From contig JAHFEG010000006.1 of the NCBI GenBank assembly GCA_023248595.1, positions 1 through 47,611 of the forward strand: 47,611 nucleotides of DNA. The letters are read 5' to 3'. Positions 25,544-34,892 of the stretch are shown one piece after another. The DNA is from Myxococcales bacterium (GTDB taxonomy: Bacteria > Myxococcota > UBA727 > JABDBI01). Each line of letters opens with the position of its first letter. Positions within the stretch are counted from its first letter, which is position 1. Made by a program: the position numbers and the translations under genes. Below the pieces are notes generated by a model. The model was not told the DNA's origin, did not search any database, and saw nothing but the letters and a program-made list of their open reading frames with translations.

Positions 25544-26200
25544 ATGGTTGCAAATCAAATAACGAAGTCGCATTTTCCGCTTGCTGTGCATTTTGCTAAT
25601 CCCGAGCAGCAAGTTGAGGCGGGAAAACTTGGTATGTGGCTTTTTTTAGCGACAGAAATCTTGCTATTTGGAGGATTGTTTGTTGCTTATGCAATTTTTC
25701 ATCATTTGCATCCGGAACTCTTTAAGGCCGCGCATCGTTTCTTAGATGTTAAATTGGGTGCGATTAATACAGTTGTATTGCTTTTTTCAAGTCTAACAGT
25801 TGTGCTCGCAATTCATGCAGCTCAGAAAAACAAGACTCATTTAATCGTCTTGAATTTAGTAATTACGCTTGTTTGTGCAGGTACATTTTTAGTGATCAAG
25901 TACTTTGAATACACTCATAAGTTTCATGCAGGACTATTGCCAGGATATTTCTTCACGAATGCAACGGTGCCTTCACCTGATCAAGCGCATGTGTTTTTCG
26001 GTATTTATTTCATGATGACTGGACTTCATGGTCTTCACGTGGTGATAGGCATGATTGTTTTGCTTTGGCTTTTAGTCAGAGCGCTGAAGGGGCAATTTGG
26101 TGAACAGTATTATTTGCCGCTGGAGCTGGGCGGTCTTTATTGGCATTTAGTCGATGTAATTTGGATATTTCTCTTTCCGCTTTTATATTTGATTCGTTAA
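25544..26200 (+). CDS. coxC: Cytochrome c oxidase subunit III
   Basis: 218 aa, about five membrane spans. It has the bacterial subunit III signatures KLGMWLFLATEILLFGGLFV, VKLGAINTVVLLFSSLTVVL and MMTGLHGLHVVIGM, with WHLVDVIWIFLFPLLYL at the end. It has no metal; it stabilises subunit I and its proton uptake. The start is ATG with a GAAGAGG site. It lies 26 bases after coxA and 12 before coxD. Confidence 0.95.
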   Translation: MVANQITKSHFPLAVHFANPEQQVEAGKLGMWLFLATEILLFGGLFVAYAIFHHLHPELFKAAHRFLDVKLGAINTVVLLFSSLTVVLAIHAAQKNKTHLIVLNLVITLVCAGTFLVIKYFEYTHKFHAGLLPGYFFTNATVPSPDQAHVFFGIYFMMTGLHGLHVVIGMIVLLWLLVRALKGQFGEQYYLPLELGGLYWHLVDVIWIFLFPLLYLIR

Positions 26201-26212
26201 ACGAGGCACGAT

Positions 26213-26698
26213 ATGTCTGAAGTTTCTTTGCATCAAGAAGGGCATTACCAACACATGGCTCCAGGACCAAAACCTCATCATATTTTGCCCGTTTGGATTT
26301 ATTGGGCTGTTTTTGGTTTTTTATTGGTTTTAACTGTTGTGACTGTTTGGGTTGCCAGCTACGATTTTGGGTCTTTGTCAACAGTTGTGGCATTATTTGT
26401 AGCTTCGATAAAAGCAAGTTTGGTTTGCGCCGTTTTTATGCATTTATGGTTTGATAACAAATTTTTCGCATTGATTTTATCTTCTTCTTTACTTTTTTTA
26501 TCTTTATTTCTTCTATTTCCTTTAATAGATGATAGTTCGCGCGGATTGGTAGATCCAACGCGAGATAACTTTTTGCCACGTAATGAAGAAGTATATAAAT
26601 ATGAGCTAGAAAACCCCGGGGCTTTGCCTCAGCGGCCTGGTTTAAAAACTCCCAATAAAGATAAGTTGATTTTTGAAGCACCTCATGGACATGACTAG
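26213..26698 (+). CDS. coxD: Cytochrome c oxidase subunit IV (prokaryotic type)
   Basis: 161 aa. A His-rich start (HQEGHYQHMAPGPKPHHILP) precedes three spans: VWIYWAVFGFLLVLTVVTVW, STVVALFVASIKASLVCAVF and FFALILSSSLLFLSLFLLFP. VWIYWxVFxxLLxLTxxTV and ASIKAxLVxxxFMHLxxDN are typical of caa3 subunit IV. A 50-residue soluble tail follows, longer than in many homologues. It is the last gene of the respiratory operon. The convergent ychF ends 11 bases further and no terminator hairpin is evident between them. Confidence 0.88.
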   Translation: MSEVSLHQEGHYQHMAPGPKPHHILPVWIYWAVFGFLLVLTVVTVWVASYDFGSLSTVVALFVASIKASLVCAVFMHLWFDNKFFALILSSSLLFLSLFLLFPLIDDSSRGLVDPTRDNFLPRNEEVYKYELENPGALPQRPGLKTPNKDKLIFEAPHGHD

Positions 26699-26709
26699 GC
26701 CCGATTCCG

Positions 26710-27816
26710 CTAGACATTAAACTTGAAATGCATGACATCGCCGTCTCTCACGATGTACTCTTTACCTTCTAGTTTAATGGCGCCTGCTGCGCGGCAGCCA
26801 GCTTCGCCTTGGTATTTGACGAAATCTTCCCACCAAATGACATCGGCTTTAATAAATCCACGTTCAAAGTCCGTGTGAATAACGCCTGCTGCTTGAGGTG
26901 CTTTATCGCCTTCTTTAATGGTCCAAGCACGCACTTCTTTGACGCCGGCGGTCAAGTAGGTTTGCAGTTTGAGTAATTTAAAAGCAGCCTTGATAATGCG
27001 ATCCAGACCTGATGATTCCAAACCTAATTCTTGTAAAAAATCTTTTCTTTCATCTGGTTTTAAGTCTGCCAGTTCTTCTTCAATTTTTGCGCAAACAGTC
27101 ACAACTTGATCGCCGCGACTTTGTGCTAAATCAAGCAGGCTTTTTAAGTGAGGGTTTTTGCTTGGCGAGGCGCCATTTTCGTCGACATTGGCCACGAAAA
27201 GGGTGGGCTTGGCGGTGAGTAGATGCATGTCACGGAAGGCATTTTTGAAGTCTTCGTCTTCTTTATTAAAGTCAAAACTGCGCGCCGGATTTCCTGTGTT
27301 CAAGTGTTCAACGAGTTTTTCGCAAAAGGATTCTAATTTTCTAGCAGCGGGATTTGCACTTTTGGCGGCCTTGCGTGCGCGATCCAAAGCTTTGTTGGCG
27401 CTTTCCATGTCGGCTAAGATTAATTCGGTTTCAATCGTTTCTACGTCCGAAACGGGATTGATGACATTGTCGACATGAATAATATTGTCATCTTCAAAAC
27501 AACGCACCACATGGCAGATGGCATCGACATCGCGAATGTGATTGAGGAATTTATTGCCAAGTCCTTCACCAAGGCTTGCGCCTTTGACCAGACCTGCGAT
27601 ATCCACAAAAGACATAGAAGCAGGCAAAATACGCTCAGGTGTTATGACTCGCGCTAGGGCATTGAGTCGTTCATCGGGGACATCGACGACACCGACATTG
27701 GGTTCGATGGTGCAAAAGGGGTAATTGGCAGACTGCGCCTGTGCTGAGGTCAGGCAGTTGAAAAGAGTGCTTTTGCCGACATTGGGCAGGCCAACAATGC
27801 CACAGGAAAGTGCCAT
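26710..27816 (-). CDS. ychF: Redox-regulated ATPase YchF (OLA1 family)
   Basis: 368 aa, full length. Obg-like P-loop protein that prefers ATP and binds ribosomes. The P-loop is [12 protein letters not shown]. Switch regions show [20 protein letters not shown], and G3 is [20 protein letters not shown]. The G4 motif is NVDE instead of NKxD, which gives the ATP preference of this family. A helical insert and the C-terminal TGS domain (ending [11 protein letters not shown]) are present. Transcription is opposite to the oxidase operon and divergent from the next gene. Confidence 0.96.
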   Translation of the reverse strand: MALSCGIVGLPNVGKSTLFNCLTSAQAQSANYPFCTIEPNVGVVDVPDERLNALARVITPERILPASMSFVDIAGLVKGASLGEGLGNKFLNHIRDVDAICHVVRCFEDDNIIHVDNVINPVSDVETIETELILADMESANKALDRARKAAKSANPAARKLESFCEKLVEHLNTGNPARSFDFNKEDEDFKNAFRDMHLLTAKPTLFVANVDENGASPSKNPHLKSLLDLAQSRGDQVVTVCAKIEEELADLKPDERKDFLQELGLESSGLDRIIKAAFKLLKLQTYLTAGVKEVRAWTIKEGDKAPQAAGVIHTDFERGFIKADVIWWEDFVKYQGEAGCRAAGAIKLEGKEYIVRDGDVMHFKFNV

Positions 27817-27930
27817 GGGGTTTCTCCGAAGTTTTTATATTGAGGCGGTATGGCATGAAATTTTCAAATTAAAAATGGATATGTCAAGCTGGGATACAAG
27901 GCACGCATTGTTTTTTAAGAGGAGCAAAAT

Positions 27931-29742
27931 ATGGAGCATTTAGTTAGACCAAGGGAGCTACCCGAAGTAAGAACAGACTTGCAGGCAAACCCAGAGTTAG
28001 GGCCAGCAAATCATCCCCCCGGGGCTCCCAGTTATAGCCCTCCTGTGGCGGTGGACTTAGTAGAACCTCATCCTCAGGTCGCGAAGGCGATGGAGGTGTT
28101 GGGTGAGCGTGGCAATATGTCGGTTCCAGAACAGCATGTCTATGATGTCATCATGCAAAGTCTGAAAAAAGCGCATTCCGCTGAAGGTATTGCTTATGAC
28201 CCAACAAACCCAACCGATGTTGCTGAGCTCAAAAAACTTGCTGCTACCAAGCTTGATAAAACAGCGCAAAAATTTTTTTTAGGAAAGCTAAGCGATGCAG
28301 GTGTTTTATCTCAGTTGCTGCGGCCGGAAGTGAAGATTGGTGGCTTGGGTACCATGGATAATTATCGGCTTAATGCTGATGGTACTTTGAGTAAGGGTTA
28401 TGGAAATGCCACCCTTGAAGAAAGAACGCTAGCCAATCTGGCGCAGTTTGCGCCCGAGGGTGCAGGCGGTGGCCCAAGCGTTCTTCGTCATGCCAAAGTT
28501 GATACCGCGGCACAGTGGGACGGGATCAGAAGATTAGCAGCAGGAAAAGTCGAGGTGTCTATGCAAAAAAAAATAGATGCTGGCGATGCCTTGGCGCCCT
28601 CTATTTCTCGTTATGATCAAAAAACACCTTCGTGGGTCAATGGTCACGAAAAAAAAATGGCAGAGACGGAGCGTCTTGCTGCCCAAGAATCCAATAAAAA
28701 TAATCCTGATTTGCCTAAAGTGCAGACTTTCGCCATGACTGCCAATGGCTTGGCGGACAGTGCGATTCATAACCTTTTCATTAAAGGTGCTGAGCGACGC
28801 ATTAATGAACCAGCCATGCGCGATAAGGCCATGCGAGCCTTGATTGAGATGGTGCGTTCAGAAAATTCAGAAAATCCTGAAGTTGCTAGAGAGTTAACTC
28901 AGAAATTTAATGCCTATGAGAAAAGTGGCGACAGTGAAGAACTTGTTCAATTCTTGGCAGCAAATCCAGCCATGTCATTTTCTGGGCATCTTTTGGATGT
29001 TGTGCAGGGTAAGAAATCTCTTGAAAGCATTGGACGAAATTTGCGTCAAAATGGAACTCGGTTGAGTGAAAAGGGCCAAGCACTTCATGATAACTTGACT
29101 TCTTTGTTGCTAGGAAAAAACACCCAAGGTAAAAAGCTATCACGTAGTGCTGAGTTGGCGCTGCATACCGCGCTTGATCAGTCCATCAATGTGATTTCCG
29201 ATGCTGGTTGTAAAAGTGGACAAGATCGAACCTTGCATTTATTTGCCATGACGCTTGCTGGCCGAAGTCTCAAAGATTTTGGCGATAAAAAGACGTCAGC
29301 TTTTTTGCAAAATTTTGACGCGCTGGCAAAAGCTTATGATCGCATGGAGAATCCGTCGAAATTGCGGAAAGCTTTTTCTAATGAAGCATCCAGAAAAGCC
29401 GCTTTTGAAAAATTAGCAACGTCCAGTGGATTAACGCCAGAGGATGCGCGCGCGATGATGGAAAAGTATCGTCAAACTTATTATGAAGCTGCCATTAAAA
29501 CGGGATTGCCCATGACCCAATACAGCACCTTGTTGCCTGGCTTAAAATGGCACAATGAAAAAGGCGGTCTAAAAGGATTTTTTCAGGAAAATCGACTGCC
29601 CATTAACTATATGCCCAAGCAAATTAAGCTCAGCAATGGAGAAGCAGTCGATATAATGACACGCGACGCTTTTGGAAGACGCGTGTTTACGCCAGATGGT
29701 ATTGCTTTAATAAAAGGTTTGTCGCGATTTCGTAAGACTTAA
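27931..29742 (+). CDS. SopB/IpgD-like CX5R phosphatase, candidate effector
   Basis: 603 aa with a strong GAGGAG site seven bases before the ATG. There is no signal peptide or membrane span. The first 50 residues are Pro-rich and disordered, the middle mostly helical. At residues 427-434 it has CKSGQDRT, matching the CX5R phosphoinositide phosphatase loop CKSGKDRT of the type III effectors SopB (Salmonella) and IpgD (Shigella). Cys427 would be the nucleophile and Arg433 the phosphate binder. The downstream helix LHLFAMTLAGRSL and total length are compatible with SopB (about 560 aa). Outside the motif similarity is not obvious by eye. A role on host phosphoinositides is inferred. Confidence 0.6.
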   Translation: MEHLVRPRELPEVRTDLQANPELGPANHPPGAPSYSPPVAVDLVEPHPQVAKAMEVLGERGNMSVPEQHVYDVIMQSLKKAHSAEGIAYDPTNPTDVAELKKLAATKLDKTAQKFFLGKLSDAGVLSQLLRPEVKIGGLGTMDNYRLNADGTLSKGYGNATLEERTLANLAQFAPEGAGGGPSVLRHAKVDTAAQWDGIRRLAAGKVEVSMQKKIDAGDALAPSISRYDQKTPSWVNGHEKKMAETERLAAQESNKNNPDLPKVQTFAMTANGLADSAIHNLFIKGAERRINEPAMRDKAMRALIEMVRSENSENPEVARELTQKFNAYEKSGDSEELVQFLAANPAMSFSGHLLDVVQGKKSLESIGRNLRQNGTRLSEKGQALHDNLTSLLLGKNTQGKKLSRSAELALHTALDQSINVISDAGCKSGQDRTLHLFAMTLAGRSLKDFGDKKTSAFLQNFDALAKAYDRMENPSKLRKAFSNEASRKAAFEKLATSSGLTPEDARAMMEKYRQTYYEAAIKTGLPMTQYSTLLPGLKWHNEKGGLKGFFQENRLPINYMPKQIKLSNGEAVDIMTRDAFGRRVFTPDGIALIKGLSRFRKT

Positions 29743-30182
29743 GCATTATGTTTAGAAAATACGTATGGAATATTGAAGACATTGTATAGGTGACCTAGGA
29801 AATCGATTGTGCTGAAAGCAGCAAACAGTTTAGGAATCTTGCCGTCATCATGCATATTTCGTGTAATAGAACGATATTGGACTGTCACTGCGTAACAATT
29901 AAAAGCAAAAAGTGTCAGCGCGGCTGGCCAGGTTGTTTCATCGAAATAATTCATGATGTTTCCTGTATGTCCTGCCAGTTCTAGCATGTGATATATTTTA
30001 TGGCCTACTGGCCCTGGGGGATTTAGGTGAAGTTCTCGAATGTGAGTGACCACTTCGATGGCATTCCAAAGAATATTAAGTCCAGATAATCCAGTATCGA
30101 TAATTGAAGAGGATTCTTCCTGGGCATGTGTTTGAAATGAAACAGTGAAAATAAGAAGAAATAGACAACAATAATTTTTCAT
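29739..30182 (-). CDS. Small exported protein, translationally coupled to mfd
   Basis: 147 aa. The signal peptide is MKNYCCLFLLIFTVSFQTHA, with cleavage before QEESSS. The mature part is helical and rich in aromatic and His residues (LELAGHTGNIMNYFDETTWP, ALTLFAFNCYAVTVQY, FLGHLYNVFNIPYVF), so it may be membrane-embedded. No family recognised. Its ATG overlaps the mfd stop (ATGA) and its stop overlaps the convergent phosphatase-like gene by TTAA. Coupling to mfd need not mean a shared function. Confidence 0.55.
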   Translation of the reverse strand: MKNYCCLFLLIFTVSFQTHAQEESSSIIDTGLSGLNILWNAIEVVTHIRELHLNPPGPVGHKIYHMLELAGHTGNIMNYFDETTWPAALTLFAFNCYAVTVQYRSITRNMHDDGKIPKLFAAFSTIDFLGHLYNVFNIPYVFSKHNA

Positions 30183-33100
30183 GATGGCTCTGTGAAGTAG
30201 GTATGTTCTTGTAGCTGTTTAATCACGCTTTTCGACAAAGAAAAAATGGCTTGGCTGTTGGCAATTTGCCATTCTTCAACGCTGGGCGTGTAAATCAATT
30301 TCATTTTAGGTGTCAAGATAACTCTGGATGGATTGGCTTTTATCCACGCAGTTAAGCGATTGGTGTCTAGTTTTGGACTGCCAGCGAGTGTTAACACGAC
30401 TCTGGGCAAGAGCTGTTTTTCATCTGCTTTGACAAAGTCCAAAGCGCGAATAGCGAGTGTCTTTAGCATTTGTTTAATCATCATCACTTCAGCAAGATTG
30501 TTCACTTCAGCAGGGGTCTCGCCGCATTGATCATTCATGGCGCCGACCACATCCCAAATCTCGCTAGAGTTTTGCGCGGTCGCCAATTTTTGATAGTAAC
30601 CCATGCGATCATGCAAATCAGGAATGTATTTTTCTGGTATCAGCGCAGCCACAGGAAGATTGATGTCGGGATCGAAAATCTCTTCGTGCGCACGGCCTTT
30701 TAATTCTTCCACGGCTTCTTTTAGAAGTTCCGAATACAAATCGTAACCAACAGCTGCGATATGACCATGTTGATTTTTTCCTAATAAGTCGCCAGCACCT
30801 CGTAACTCTAAATCATGTTGGGCTATGCGAAAACCTGCACCCAGTTCGCTAAAGCGATGCAAAATTTCCAACCGTTTTCTGGCAATAGGGGTGAGTTGCT
30901 CGGTGTCAGCTGGGATTAGCAGATAAGCAAAGGCACGTTCTTTGCTACGACCGATGCGTCCTCTGAGTTGATACAACTGCGCTAAACCAAAGTCATCTGC
31001 GTCATCGATAAACATGGTGTTAGCAGCGGAGACGTCGATGCCAGTTTCGATAATTGTGGTACAGACCAACACGTTAAAATCATGTTTCATGAAACGAACC
31101 ATGACTTGCTCAAGCGCGGTTTCGTCCATTTGTCCGTGACCGACTTCAATTTTTGCTTCTGGTATCAGATTTCTTAAATAATCAGCTTTGGCATTGATGG
31201 AACTGACTTTGTTGTGCACAAAATAAACTTGTCCACCTCGACCAAGCTCCATTAAAATAGCTTCGCGAATAACGGAGTCATCAAATCGAACAATCGAAGT
31301 GCGGATGGCTCTTCTGTCGGTGGGAGGTGTTTCGATAATACTTAAGTCGCGAATTCCAAAAAATCCCATTTGCAGTGTGCGCGGAATTGGCGTGGCAGAA
31401 AGGGTGAGGGCATCGGTTTGACTTTTTAGTTTTTTAAGATGTTCTTTGTGCTTAATGCCAAATCGCTGTTCTTCATCAATAACAACGAGGCCTAGGTTTT
31501 TAAAAGCCACATCCGCAGATAAAATGCGATGGGTCCCTATCAAAATATCGATTTTTCCATCGAAGGTTTTTTGAATGGCTTCTTTGATTTCTTGTGGTTT
31601 TTGAAAACGGCTAACCACAGCGATACGCACACCAAAATCTTTAAACCGTTCTGTAAAGGTAATCCCATGTTGCTGAGCCAAAATCGTCGTCGGAGCGAGG
31701 ATAGCGACTTGACGGCCACTGAGGACTGTCAGCATTGCCGCACGCATAGCCACTTCCGTTTTTCCGTAACCCACATCGCCGCAAACTAAGCGATCCATAG
31801 GCTTGTCTTTTTGCATGTCGCTTAAAACATCATCAATGGCTTTTTGTTGATCGGGTGTTGTCTCGAAGGCGAAGCGCGCCTCAAATTCCCAATAATTAGC
31901 ATCAGGAGCAGAGAACTGTTGTCGTTTTGCCAACTCACGTTTTGCGTAAAGATTAAGTAAGTCTTGCGCCATGGCAAGCACTGCTTCTTTGACTTTTTTC
32001 TTTTTGGTTTGCCAGCCTGATCCACCTAATTTATCAAGTCTAGGGTCCCCTTCGGCGCCAGAATAGGTTTGAATCAAATTGATGCGATGTACTGGCAAAT
32101 AAAGTTTGTCATTTCCTTGGTACACCAATAATAAATAGTCTTGCTCAACGCCGCGAACGTTGAGACGCGTCAAGCCTTTAAAAAGTCCCACACCATGATC
32201 GACATGGACAACCGGGTCGCCCTCTTCCAAGTCTGCAAGCGTGGTGCGAAAACCGCCTTTTTTTCCAGTCTTTCCTTGTCGTCTGGCGCGTTTGCCAAAG
32301 ATGTCATCTTCACTAAAGATAGCGATTTTTAAATCATAAAAAATAGCGCCAGAGCCAGGTGTTTCTGGTTTGGCCACAAAGGTAAAGGCGTGTACATTTT
32401 GGTCAAACTTGAAGTTGGCAATTTGAGATGTGATGACGCTGGGCGGCGATGGTAGGGTTCGTATATTAAGGCCGTGAGGCTGTAGCAATTCTCTTAAGCG
32501 ATGTGTTCCACCCAAGGATGAGGCAGGTAAAAAAACAGAGATGTGATCGGCATGTAGTTGGCGGATTTGCGAAGCTAAGGGATCTAGTAAATGATGCGCA
32601 CTGCTGGCTTCTGTATCGGTGCGTGTGGTTTCGCGTAAAATATCTTGTCTTAGAGTATCGGTGCGCGCACTGTGTATAGAAAAATTAGGCGCTGTTTTTT
32701 TAAGGGAACTTTCTATGGGGAACGCTTCTAAAATGAGTTGATTTTGCTTGGTTAAGAAATTTTGAACTTCGTCTTCACTTAGTAAAAATTGCGAAGGAGG
32801 AAAGCATAAATCGCCCCGGATAATCGCTGCATCATAATGCTCATGGTATTCTTGATAAAAAGCGTGAATCGCATTAGAAAAATCATGAGGCTCATTGATA
32901 GCGACTGTAAAAGCATCGTTACCATAGACCCGCAAAAGCAATTGCAAAGGCGATTGTAGTTCTTTGAAAAACGCTGGCAGTAAACTTTCGATGCCAAAAA
33001 AAGGAATATGATTGTTGATGTCTTCTAGTTTTTCACGTAATTTTTTAGTGGGGTAATTAACATCGTCGCTAAGTTGTCTTAAGTTTTCTTCAGCAAGAAC

Positions 33101-33781
33101 AACTGTTGCCTCGCTGAGTTGGATTTCTCTGACAGCTCCAAATTGATATTCTTCTAAAATAGCAACTGTGCGTTGAGAACCTGGATCGAAAGTATTGATG
33201 CGCTCAACTTCATCGCCAAATAAATCAATGCGAGCAGGAAAAGGGTGCCCTGGCCAGAAAATATCAATAATGCTGCCGCGTACCGCAAACGTACCTGGAT
33301 CTTCTACGGTGCTAACTTTATTGTAACCCAGTAGTTCGATTTTTTTGATGAGATCATCGCGGTTGATCTGCCCTTTACGCTCAATGATCTCAGCAGCATT
33401 TTGTAAACTTTCCAGTGGGACCATTTTTGTAGCAAGAGCTTCAGCTGAAGTGACTAGAATAGAAAATGGGGATTGCGTCGCCAATTTATGGAGTGTGGCG
33501 AGCCTCTCTCCAACGAGAGCAGGATCCGGCGAAGTGGCATGGTAAGGTGTTTTTTCGTCTATTGGCAAATAGAGGACGCTTTGTGTGTGCTCCTCGCCAA
33601 ATAAAAAACGGATGTCGCGCAAAAAATCTTCTGCAGCACTTTTGTTGTGCGCAACAAAAATCACTGGTTTTTTGGCACTAAAAGCAGAAGCAATCTGTGC
33701 AATTGCTAAACCTTGTGCTCCCACCAAGGTAGTGTACCGGTTGCTGGCATTTTGGGTGATTTCAAAAAATGGATAAGACAT
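30179..33781 (-). CDS. mfd: Transcription-repair coupling factor Mfd
   Basis: 1200 aa, slightly longer than Escherichia coli Mfd. Mfd pushes stalled RNA polymerase off damaged DNA and recruits UvrA. Domains in order: UvrB-like region (GSIIDIFWPGHPFPARIDLF), polymerase-interacting CarD-like domain (EEGDPVVHVDHGVGLFKGL), RecG-like helicase with CGDVGYGKTEVAMRAA and DEEQRFGIKHKEHL, then QLRGRIGRSKERAFAYLL and the C-terminal regulatory domain. It starts with ATG at 33781. The only gene behind it in the operon is the small exported protein. Confidence 0.97.
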   Translation of the reverse strand: MSYPFFEITQNASNRYTTLVGAQGLAIAQIASAFSAKKPVIFVAHNKSAAEDFLRDIRFLFGEEHTQSVLYLPIDEKTPYHATSPDPALVGERLATLHKLATQSPFSILVTSAEALATKMVPLESLQNAAEIIERKGQINRDDLIKKIELLGYNKVSTVEDPGTFAVRGSIIDIFWPGHPFPARIDLFGDEVERINTFDPGSQRTVAILEEYQFGAVREIQLSEATVVLAEENLRQLSDDVNYPTKKLREKLEDINNHIPFFGIESLLPAFFKELQSPLQLLLRVYGNDAFTVAINEPHDFSNAIHAFYQEYHEHYDAAIIRGDLCFPPSQFLLSEDEVQNFLTKQNQLILEAFPIESSLKKTAPNFSIHSARTDTLRQDILRETTRTDTEASSAHHLLDPLASQIRQLHADHISVFLPASSLGGTHRLRELLQPHGLNIRTLPSPPSVITSQIANFKFDQNVHAFTFVAKPETPGSGAIFYDLKIAIFSEDDIFGKRARRQGKTGKKGGFRTTLADLEEGDPVVHVDHGVGLFKGLTRLNVRGVEQDYLLLVYQGNDKLYLPVHRINLIQTYSGAEGDPRLDKLGGSGWQTKKKKVKEAVLAMAQDLLNLYAKRELAKRQQFSAPDANYWEFEARFAFETTPDQQKAIDDVLSDMQKDKPMDRLVCGDVGYGKTEVAMRAAMLTVLSGRQVAILAPTTILAQQHGITFTERFKDFGVRIAVVSRFQKPQEIKEAIQKTFDGKIDILIGTHRILSADVAFKNLGLVVIDEEQRFGIKHKEHLKKLKSQTDALTLSATPIPRTLQMGFFGIRDLSIIETPPTDRRAIRTSIVRFDDSVIREAILMELGRGGQVYFVHNKVSSINAKADYLRNLIPEAKIEVGHGQMDETALEQVMVRFMKHDFNVLVCTTIIETGIDVSAANTMFIDDADDFGLAQLYQLRGRIGRSKERAFAYLLIPADTEQLTPIARKRLEILHRFSELGAGFRIAQHDLELRGAGDLLGKNQHGHIAAVGYDLYSELLKEAVEELKGRAHEEIFDPDINLPVAALIPEKYIPDLHDRMGYYQKLATAQNSSEIWDVVGAMNDQCGETPAEVNNLAEVMMIKQMLKTLAIRALDFVKADEKQLLPRVVLTLAGSPKLDTNRLTAWIKANPSRVILTPKMKLIYTPSVEEWQIANSQAIFSLSKSVIKQLQEHTYFTEPS

Positions 33782-33861
33782 AGAAGACTTAAATAGCGCT
33801 CTATTATCAATAATCTAGACAGGGGATGAATAAAAAAATCGAACCCCGGCCGGCCAAAAAA

Positions 33862-33890
33862 TTGAATTTATTTTATACATAAAATACTAT
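33862..33890 (+). promoter_or_regulatory. Predicted sigma70-type promoter for the holin-like gene
   Basis: TTGAAT (33862-33867) and TACTAT (33885-33890) are separated by exactly 17 bases in AT-rich DNA, placing transcription start near 33897, about 28 bases before the GTG at 33925. It is immediately downstream of an 8-bp GGCCGGCC palindrome (33848-33855). Confidence 0.4.
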
Positions 33891-33924
33891 CAAAAGTAAT
33901 ATATCAATAATAAATGGGGGCATT

Positions 33925-34185
33925 GTGAAAAGTTTTGTCGATCCGGTTCGTTTAGGGATTGCTGGTGGCATTGTCTGGGGCATCGGTATATTCGTGGTCA
34001 CCTTAATCTGTTTGACCAATAACTACGCCAAGGAATTATTAGCAATCTTTGTCGATATTTATCCGGGTTATGACATTTCTGTGAATGGAAGTTTAATCGG
34101 ATTTCTATACGGATTTGCTGATGCCTTTGTTTGCCTGTTTGTGCTGGGCTGGATTTATAATTTACTGGGTATCAAAAAAGATTAA
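33925..34185 (+). CDS. Small holin-like membrane protein
   Basis: 86 aa with a GTG start preceded by a G-rich site (GGGGG). Two membrane spans are visible: GIAGGIVWGIGIFVVTLICL and GFADAFVCLFVLGWIYNLLG. A conserved loop YPGYDISVNGSLIGFLYGF joins them. Proteins of this plan are annotated as bacteriophage holin family in many bacteria, although they usually stand alone on the chromosome with no phage genes, as here. Its lytic function is not established. It is a single-gene unit between divergent mfd and the rsmD cluster. Confidence 0.65.
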   Translation: MKSFVDPVRLGIAGGIVWGIGIFVVTLICLTNNYAKELLAIFVDIYPGYDISVNGSLIGFLYGFADAFVCLFVLGWIYNLLGIKKD

Positions 34186-34297
34186 TTTTTAGATCCGCTG
34201 AAACGATACAGTTTGTATCAGCGGCAGATTGCAAATATCACGCGATCAGTTATCTTGCCTATCCGACAGCAATCATTTTTGATGAAAACGAGTGAAA

Positions 34298-34876
34298 ATG
34301 GCAGGAACATTGCGCATTACCGGTGGCAGATTATCTCGCAGACGCTTTATGGTGCCCAAAGCTGCAGACCTTGGATTAACGCGTCCAACGGGTGATATGG
34401 CTCGTGCTGCGGTATTTTCATCATTAGGCACCCTCGTCCAAGATGCCAACGTTTTAGATTTATTTGCCGGCAGCGGCGCCTATGGATTTGAAGCGATTTC
34501 AAGAGGGGCGTCATCTGTATTATTCCTCGAAAAAACCCGCGAGACTGCTCAATGTATTGAATATAATGCGCAAAGCCTTGCCATCAAAGAGCACTGTCGC
34601 GTGCTAGCGAAAGACGCAATTCACTTTGTGCAAGGTTCTTCTCTTGAAACCTATGAACTTGTATTCGTTGATCCTCCTTATAGTCTTGTTTTAGACGCTC
34701 TTTTTTGGAAAAGTCTTCTGGTGTTTTTGCATCAAAGTAGCGTTGTCGTTTTTCGTTGCAAAAGTAAAAAAGATTTTGTCTGTCCTTTTGATTATCAGAT
34801 TACCAGAGAGAAATCCTATGGTGGCACGACGATTTTCTTTTTGACTTTAAAAGACGACCCTGTGGGGATTTCGTAA
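34298..34876 (+). CDS. rsmD: 16S rRNA (guanine(966)-N2)-methyltransferase RsmD
   Basis: 192 aa from the ATG at 34298; an in-frame GTG at 34292 would add two residues. It N2-methylates G966 of 16S rRNA. The start MAGTLRITGGRLSRR is the family N-terminus. The SAM site is VLDLFAGSGAYGFEAISRGA and the catalytic loop is FVDPPYS, the N/DPPY motif of amino-methyltransferases. It stands directly upstream of coaD, a widespread pairing. A partly paired hairpin lies upstream at 34195-34223. Confidence 0.93.
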   Translation: MAGTLRITGGRLSRRRFMVPKAADLGLTRPTGDMARAAVFSSLGTLVQDANVLDLFAGSGAYGFEAISRGASSVLFLEKTRETAQCIEYNAQSLAIKEHCRVLAKDAIHFVQGSSLETYELVFVDPPYSLVLDALFWKSLLVFLHQSSVVVFRCKSKKDFVCPFDYQITREKSYGGTTIFFLTLKDDPVGIS

Positions 34877-34892
34877 CGTTTTTAGGAGCGAT

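Noticed and set aside
33848-33855. GGCCGGCC palindrome as terminator or operator
   Set aside because: Eight bases without loop or U run; could be chance. Only noted next to the predicted promoter.
33925-34185. Prophage, suggested by a holin-like gene
   Set aside because: No endolysin, capsid, tail or integrase gene nearby; housekeeping genes lie on both sides.
34195-34223. Hairpin between the holin-like gene and rsmD as intrinsic terminator
   Set aside because: CCGCTGA/TCAGCGG pairs but the loop is long and no U tract follows; too weak to list.
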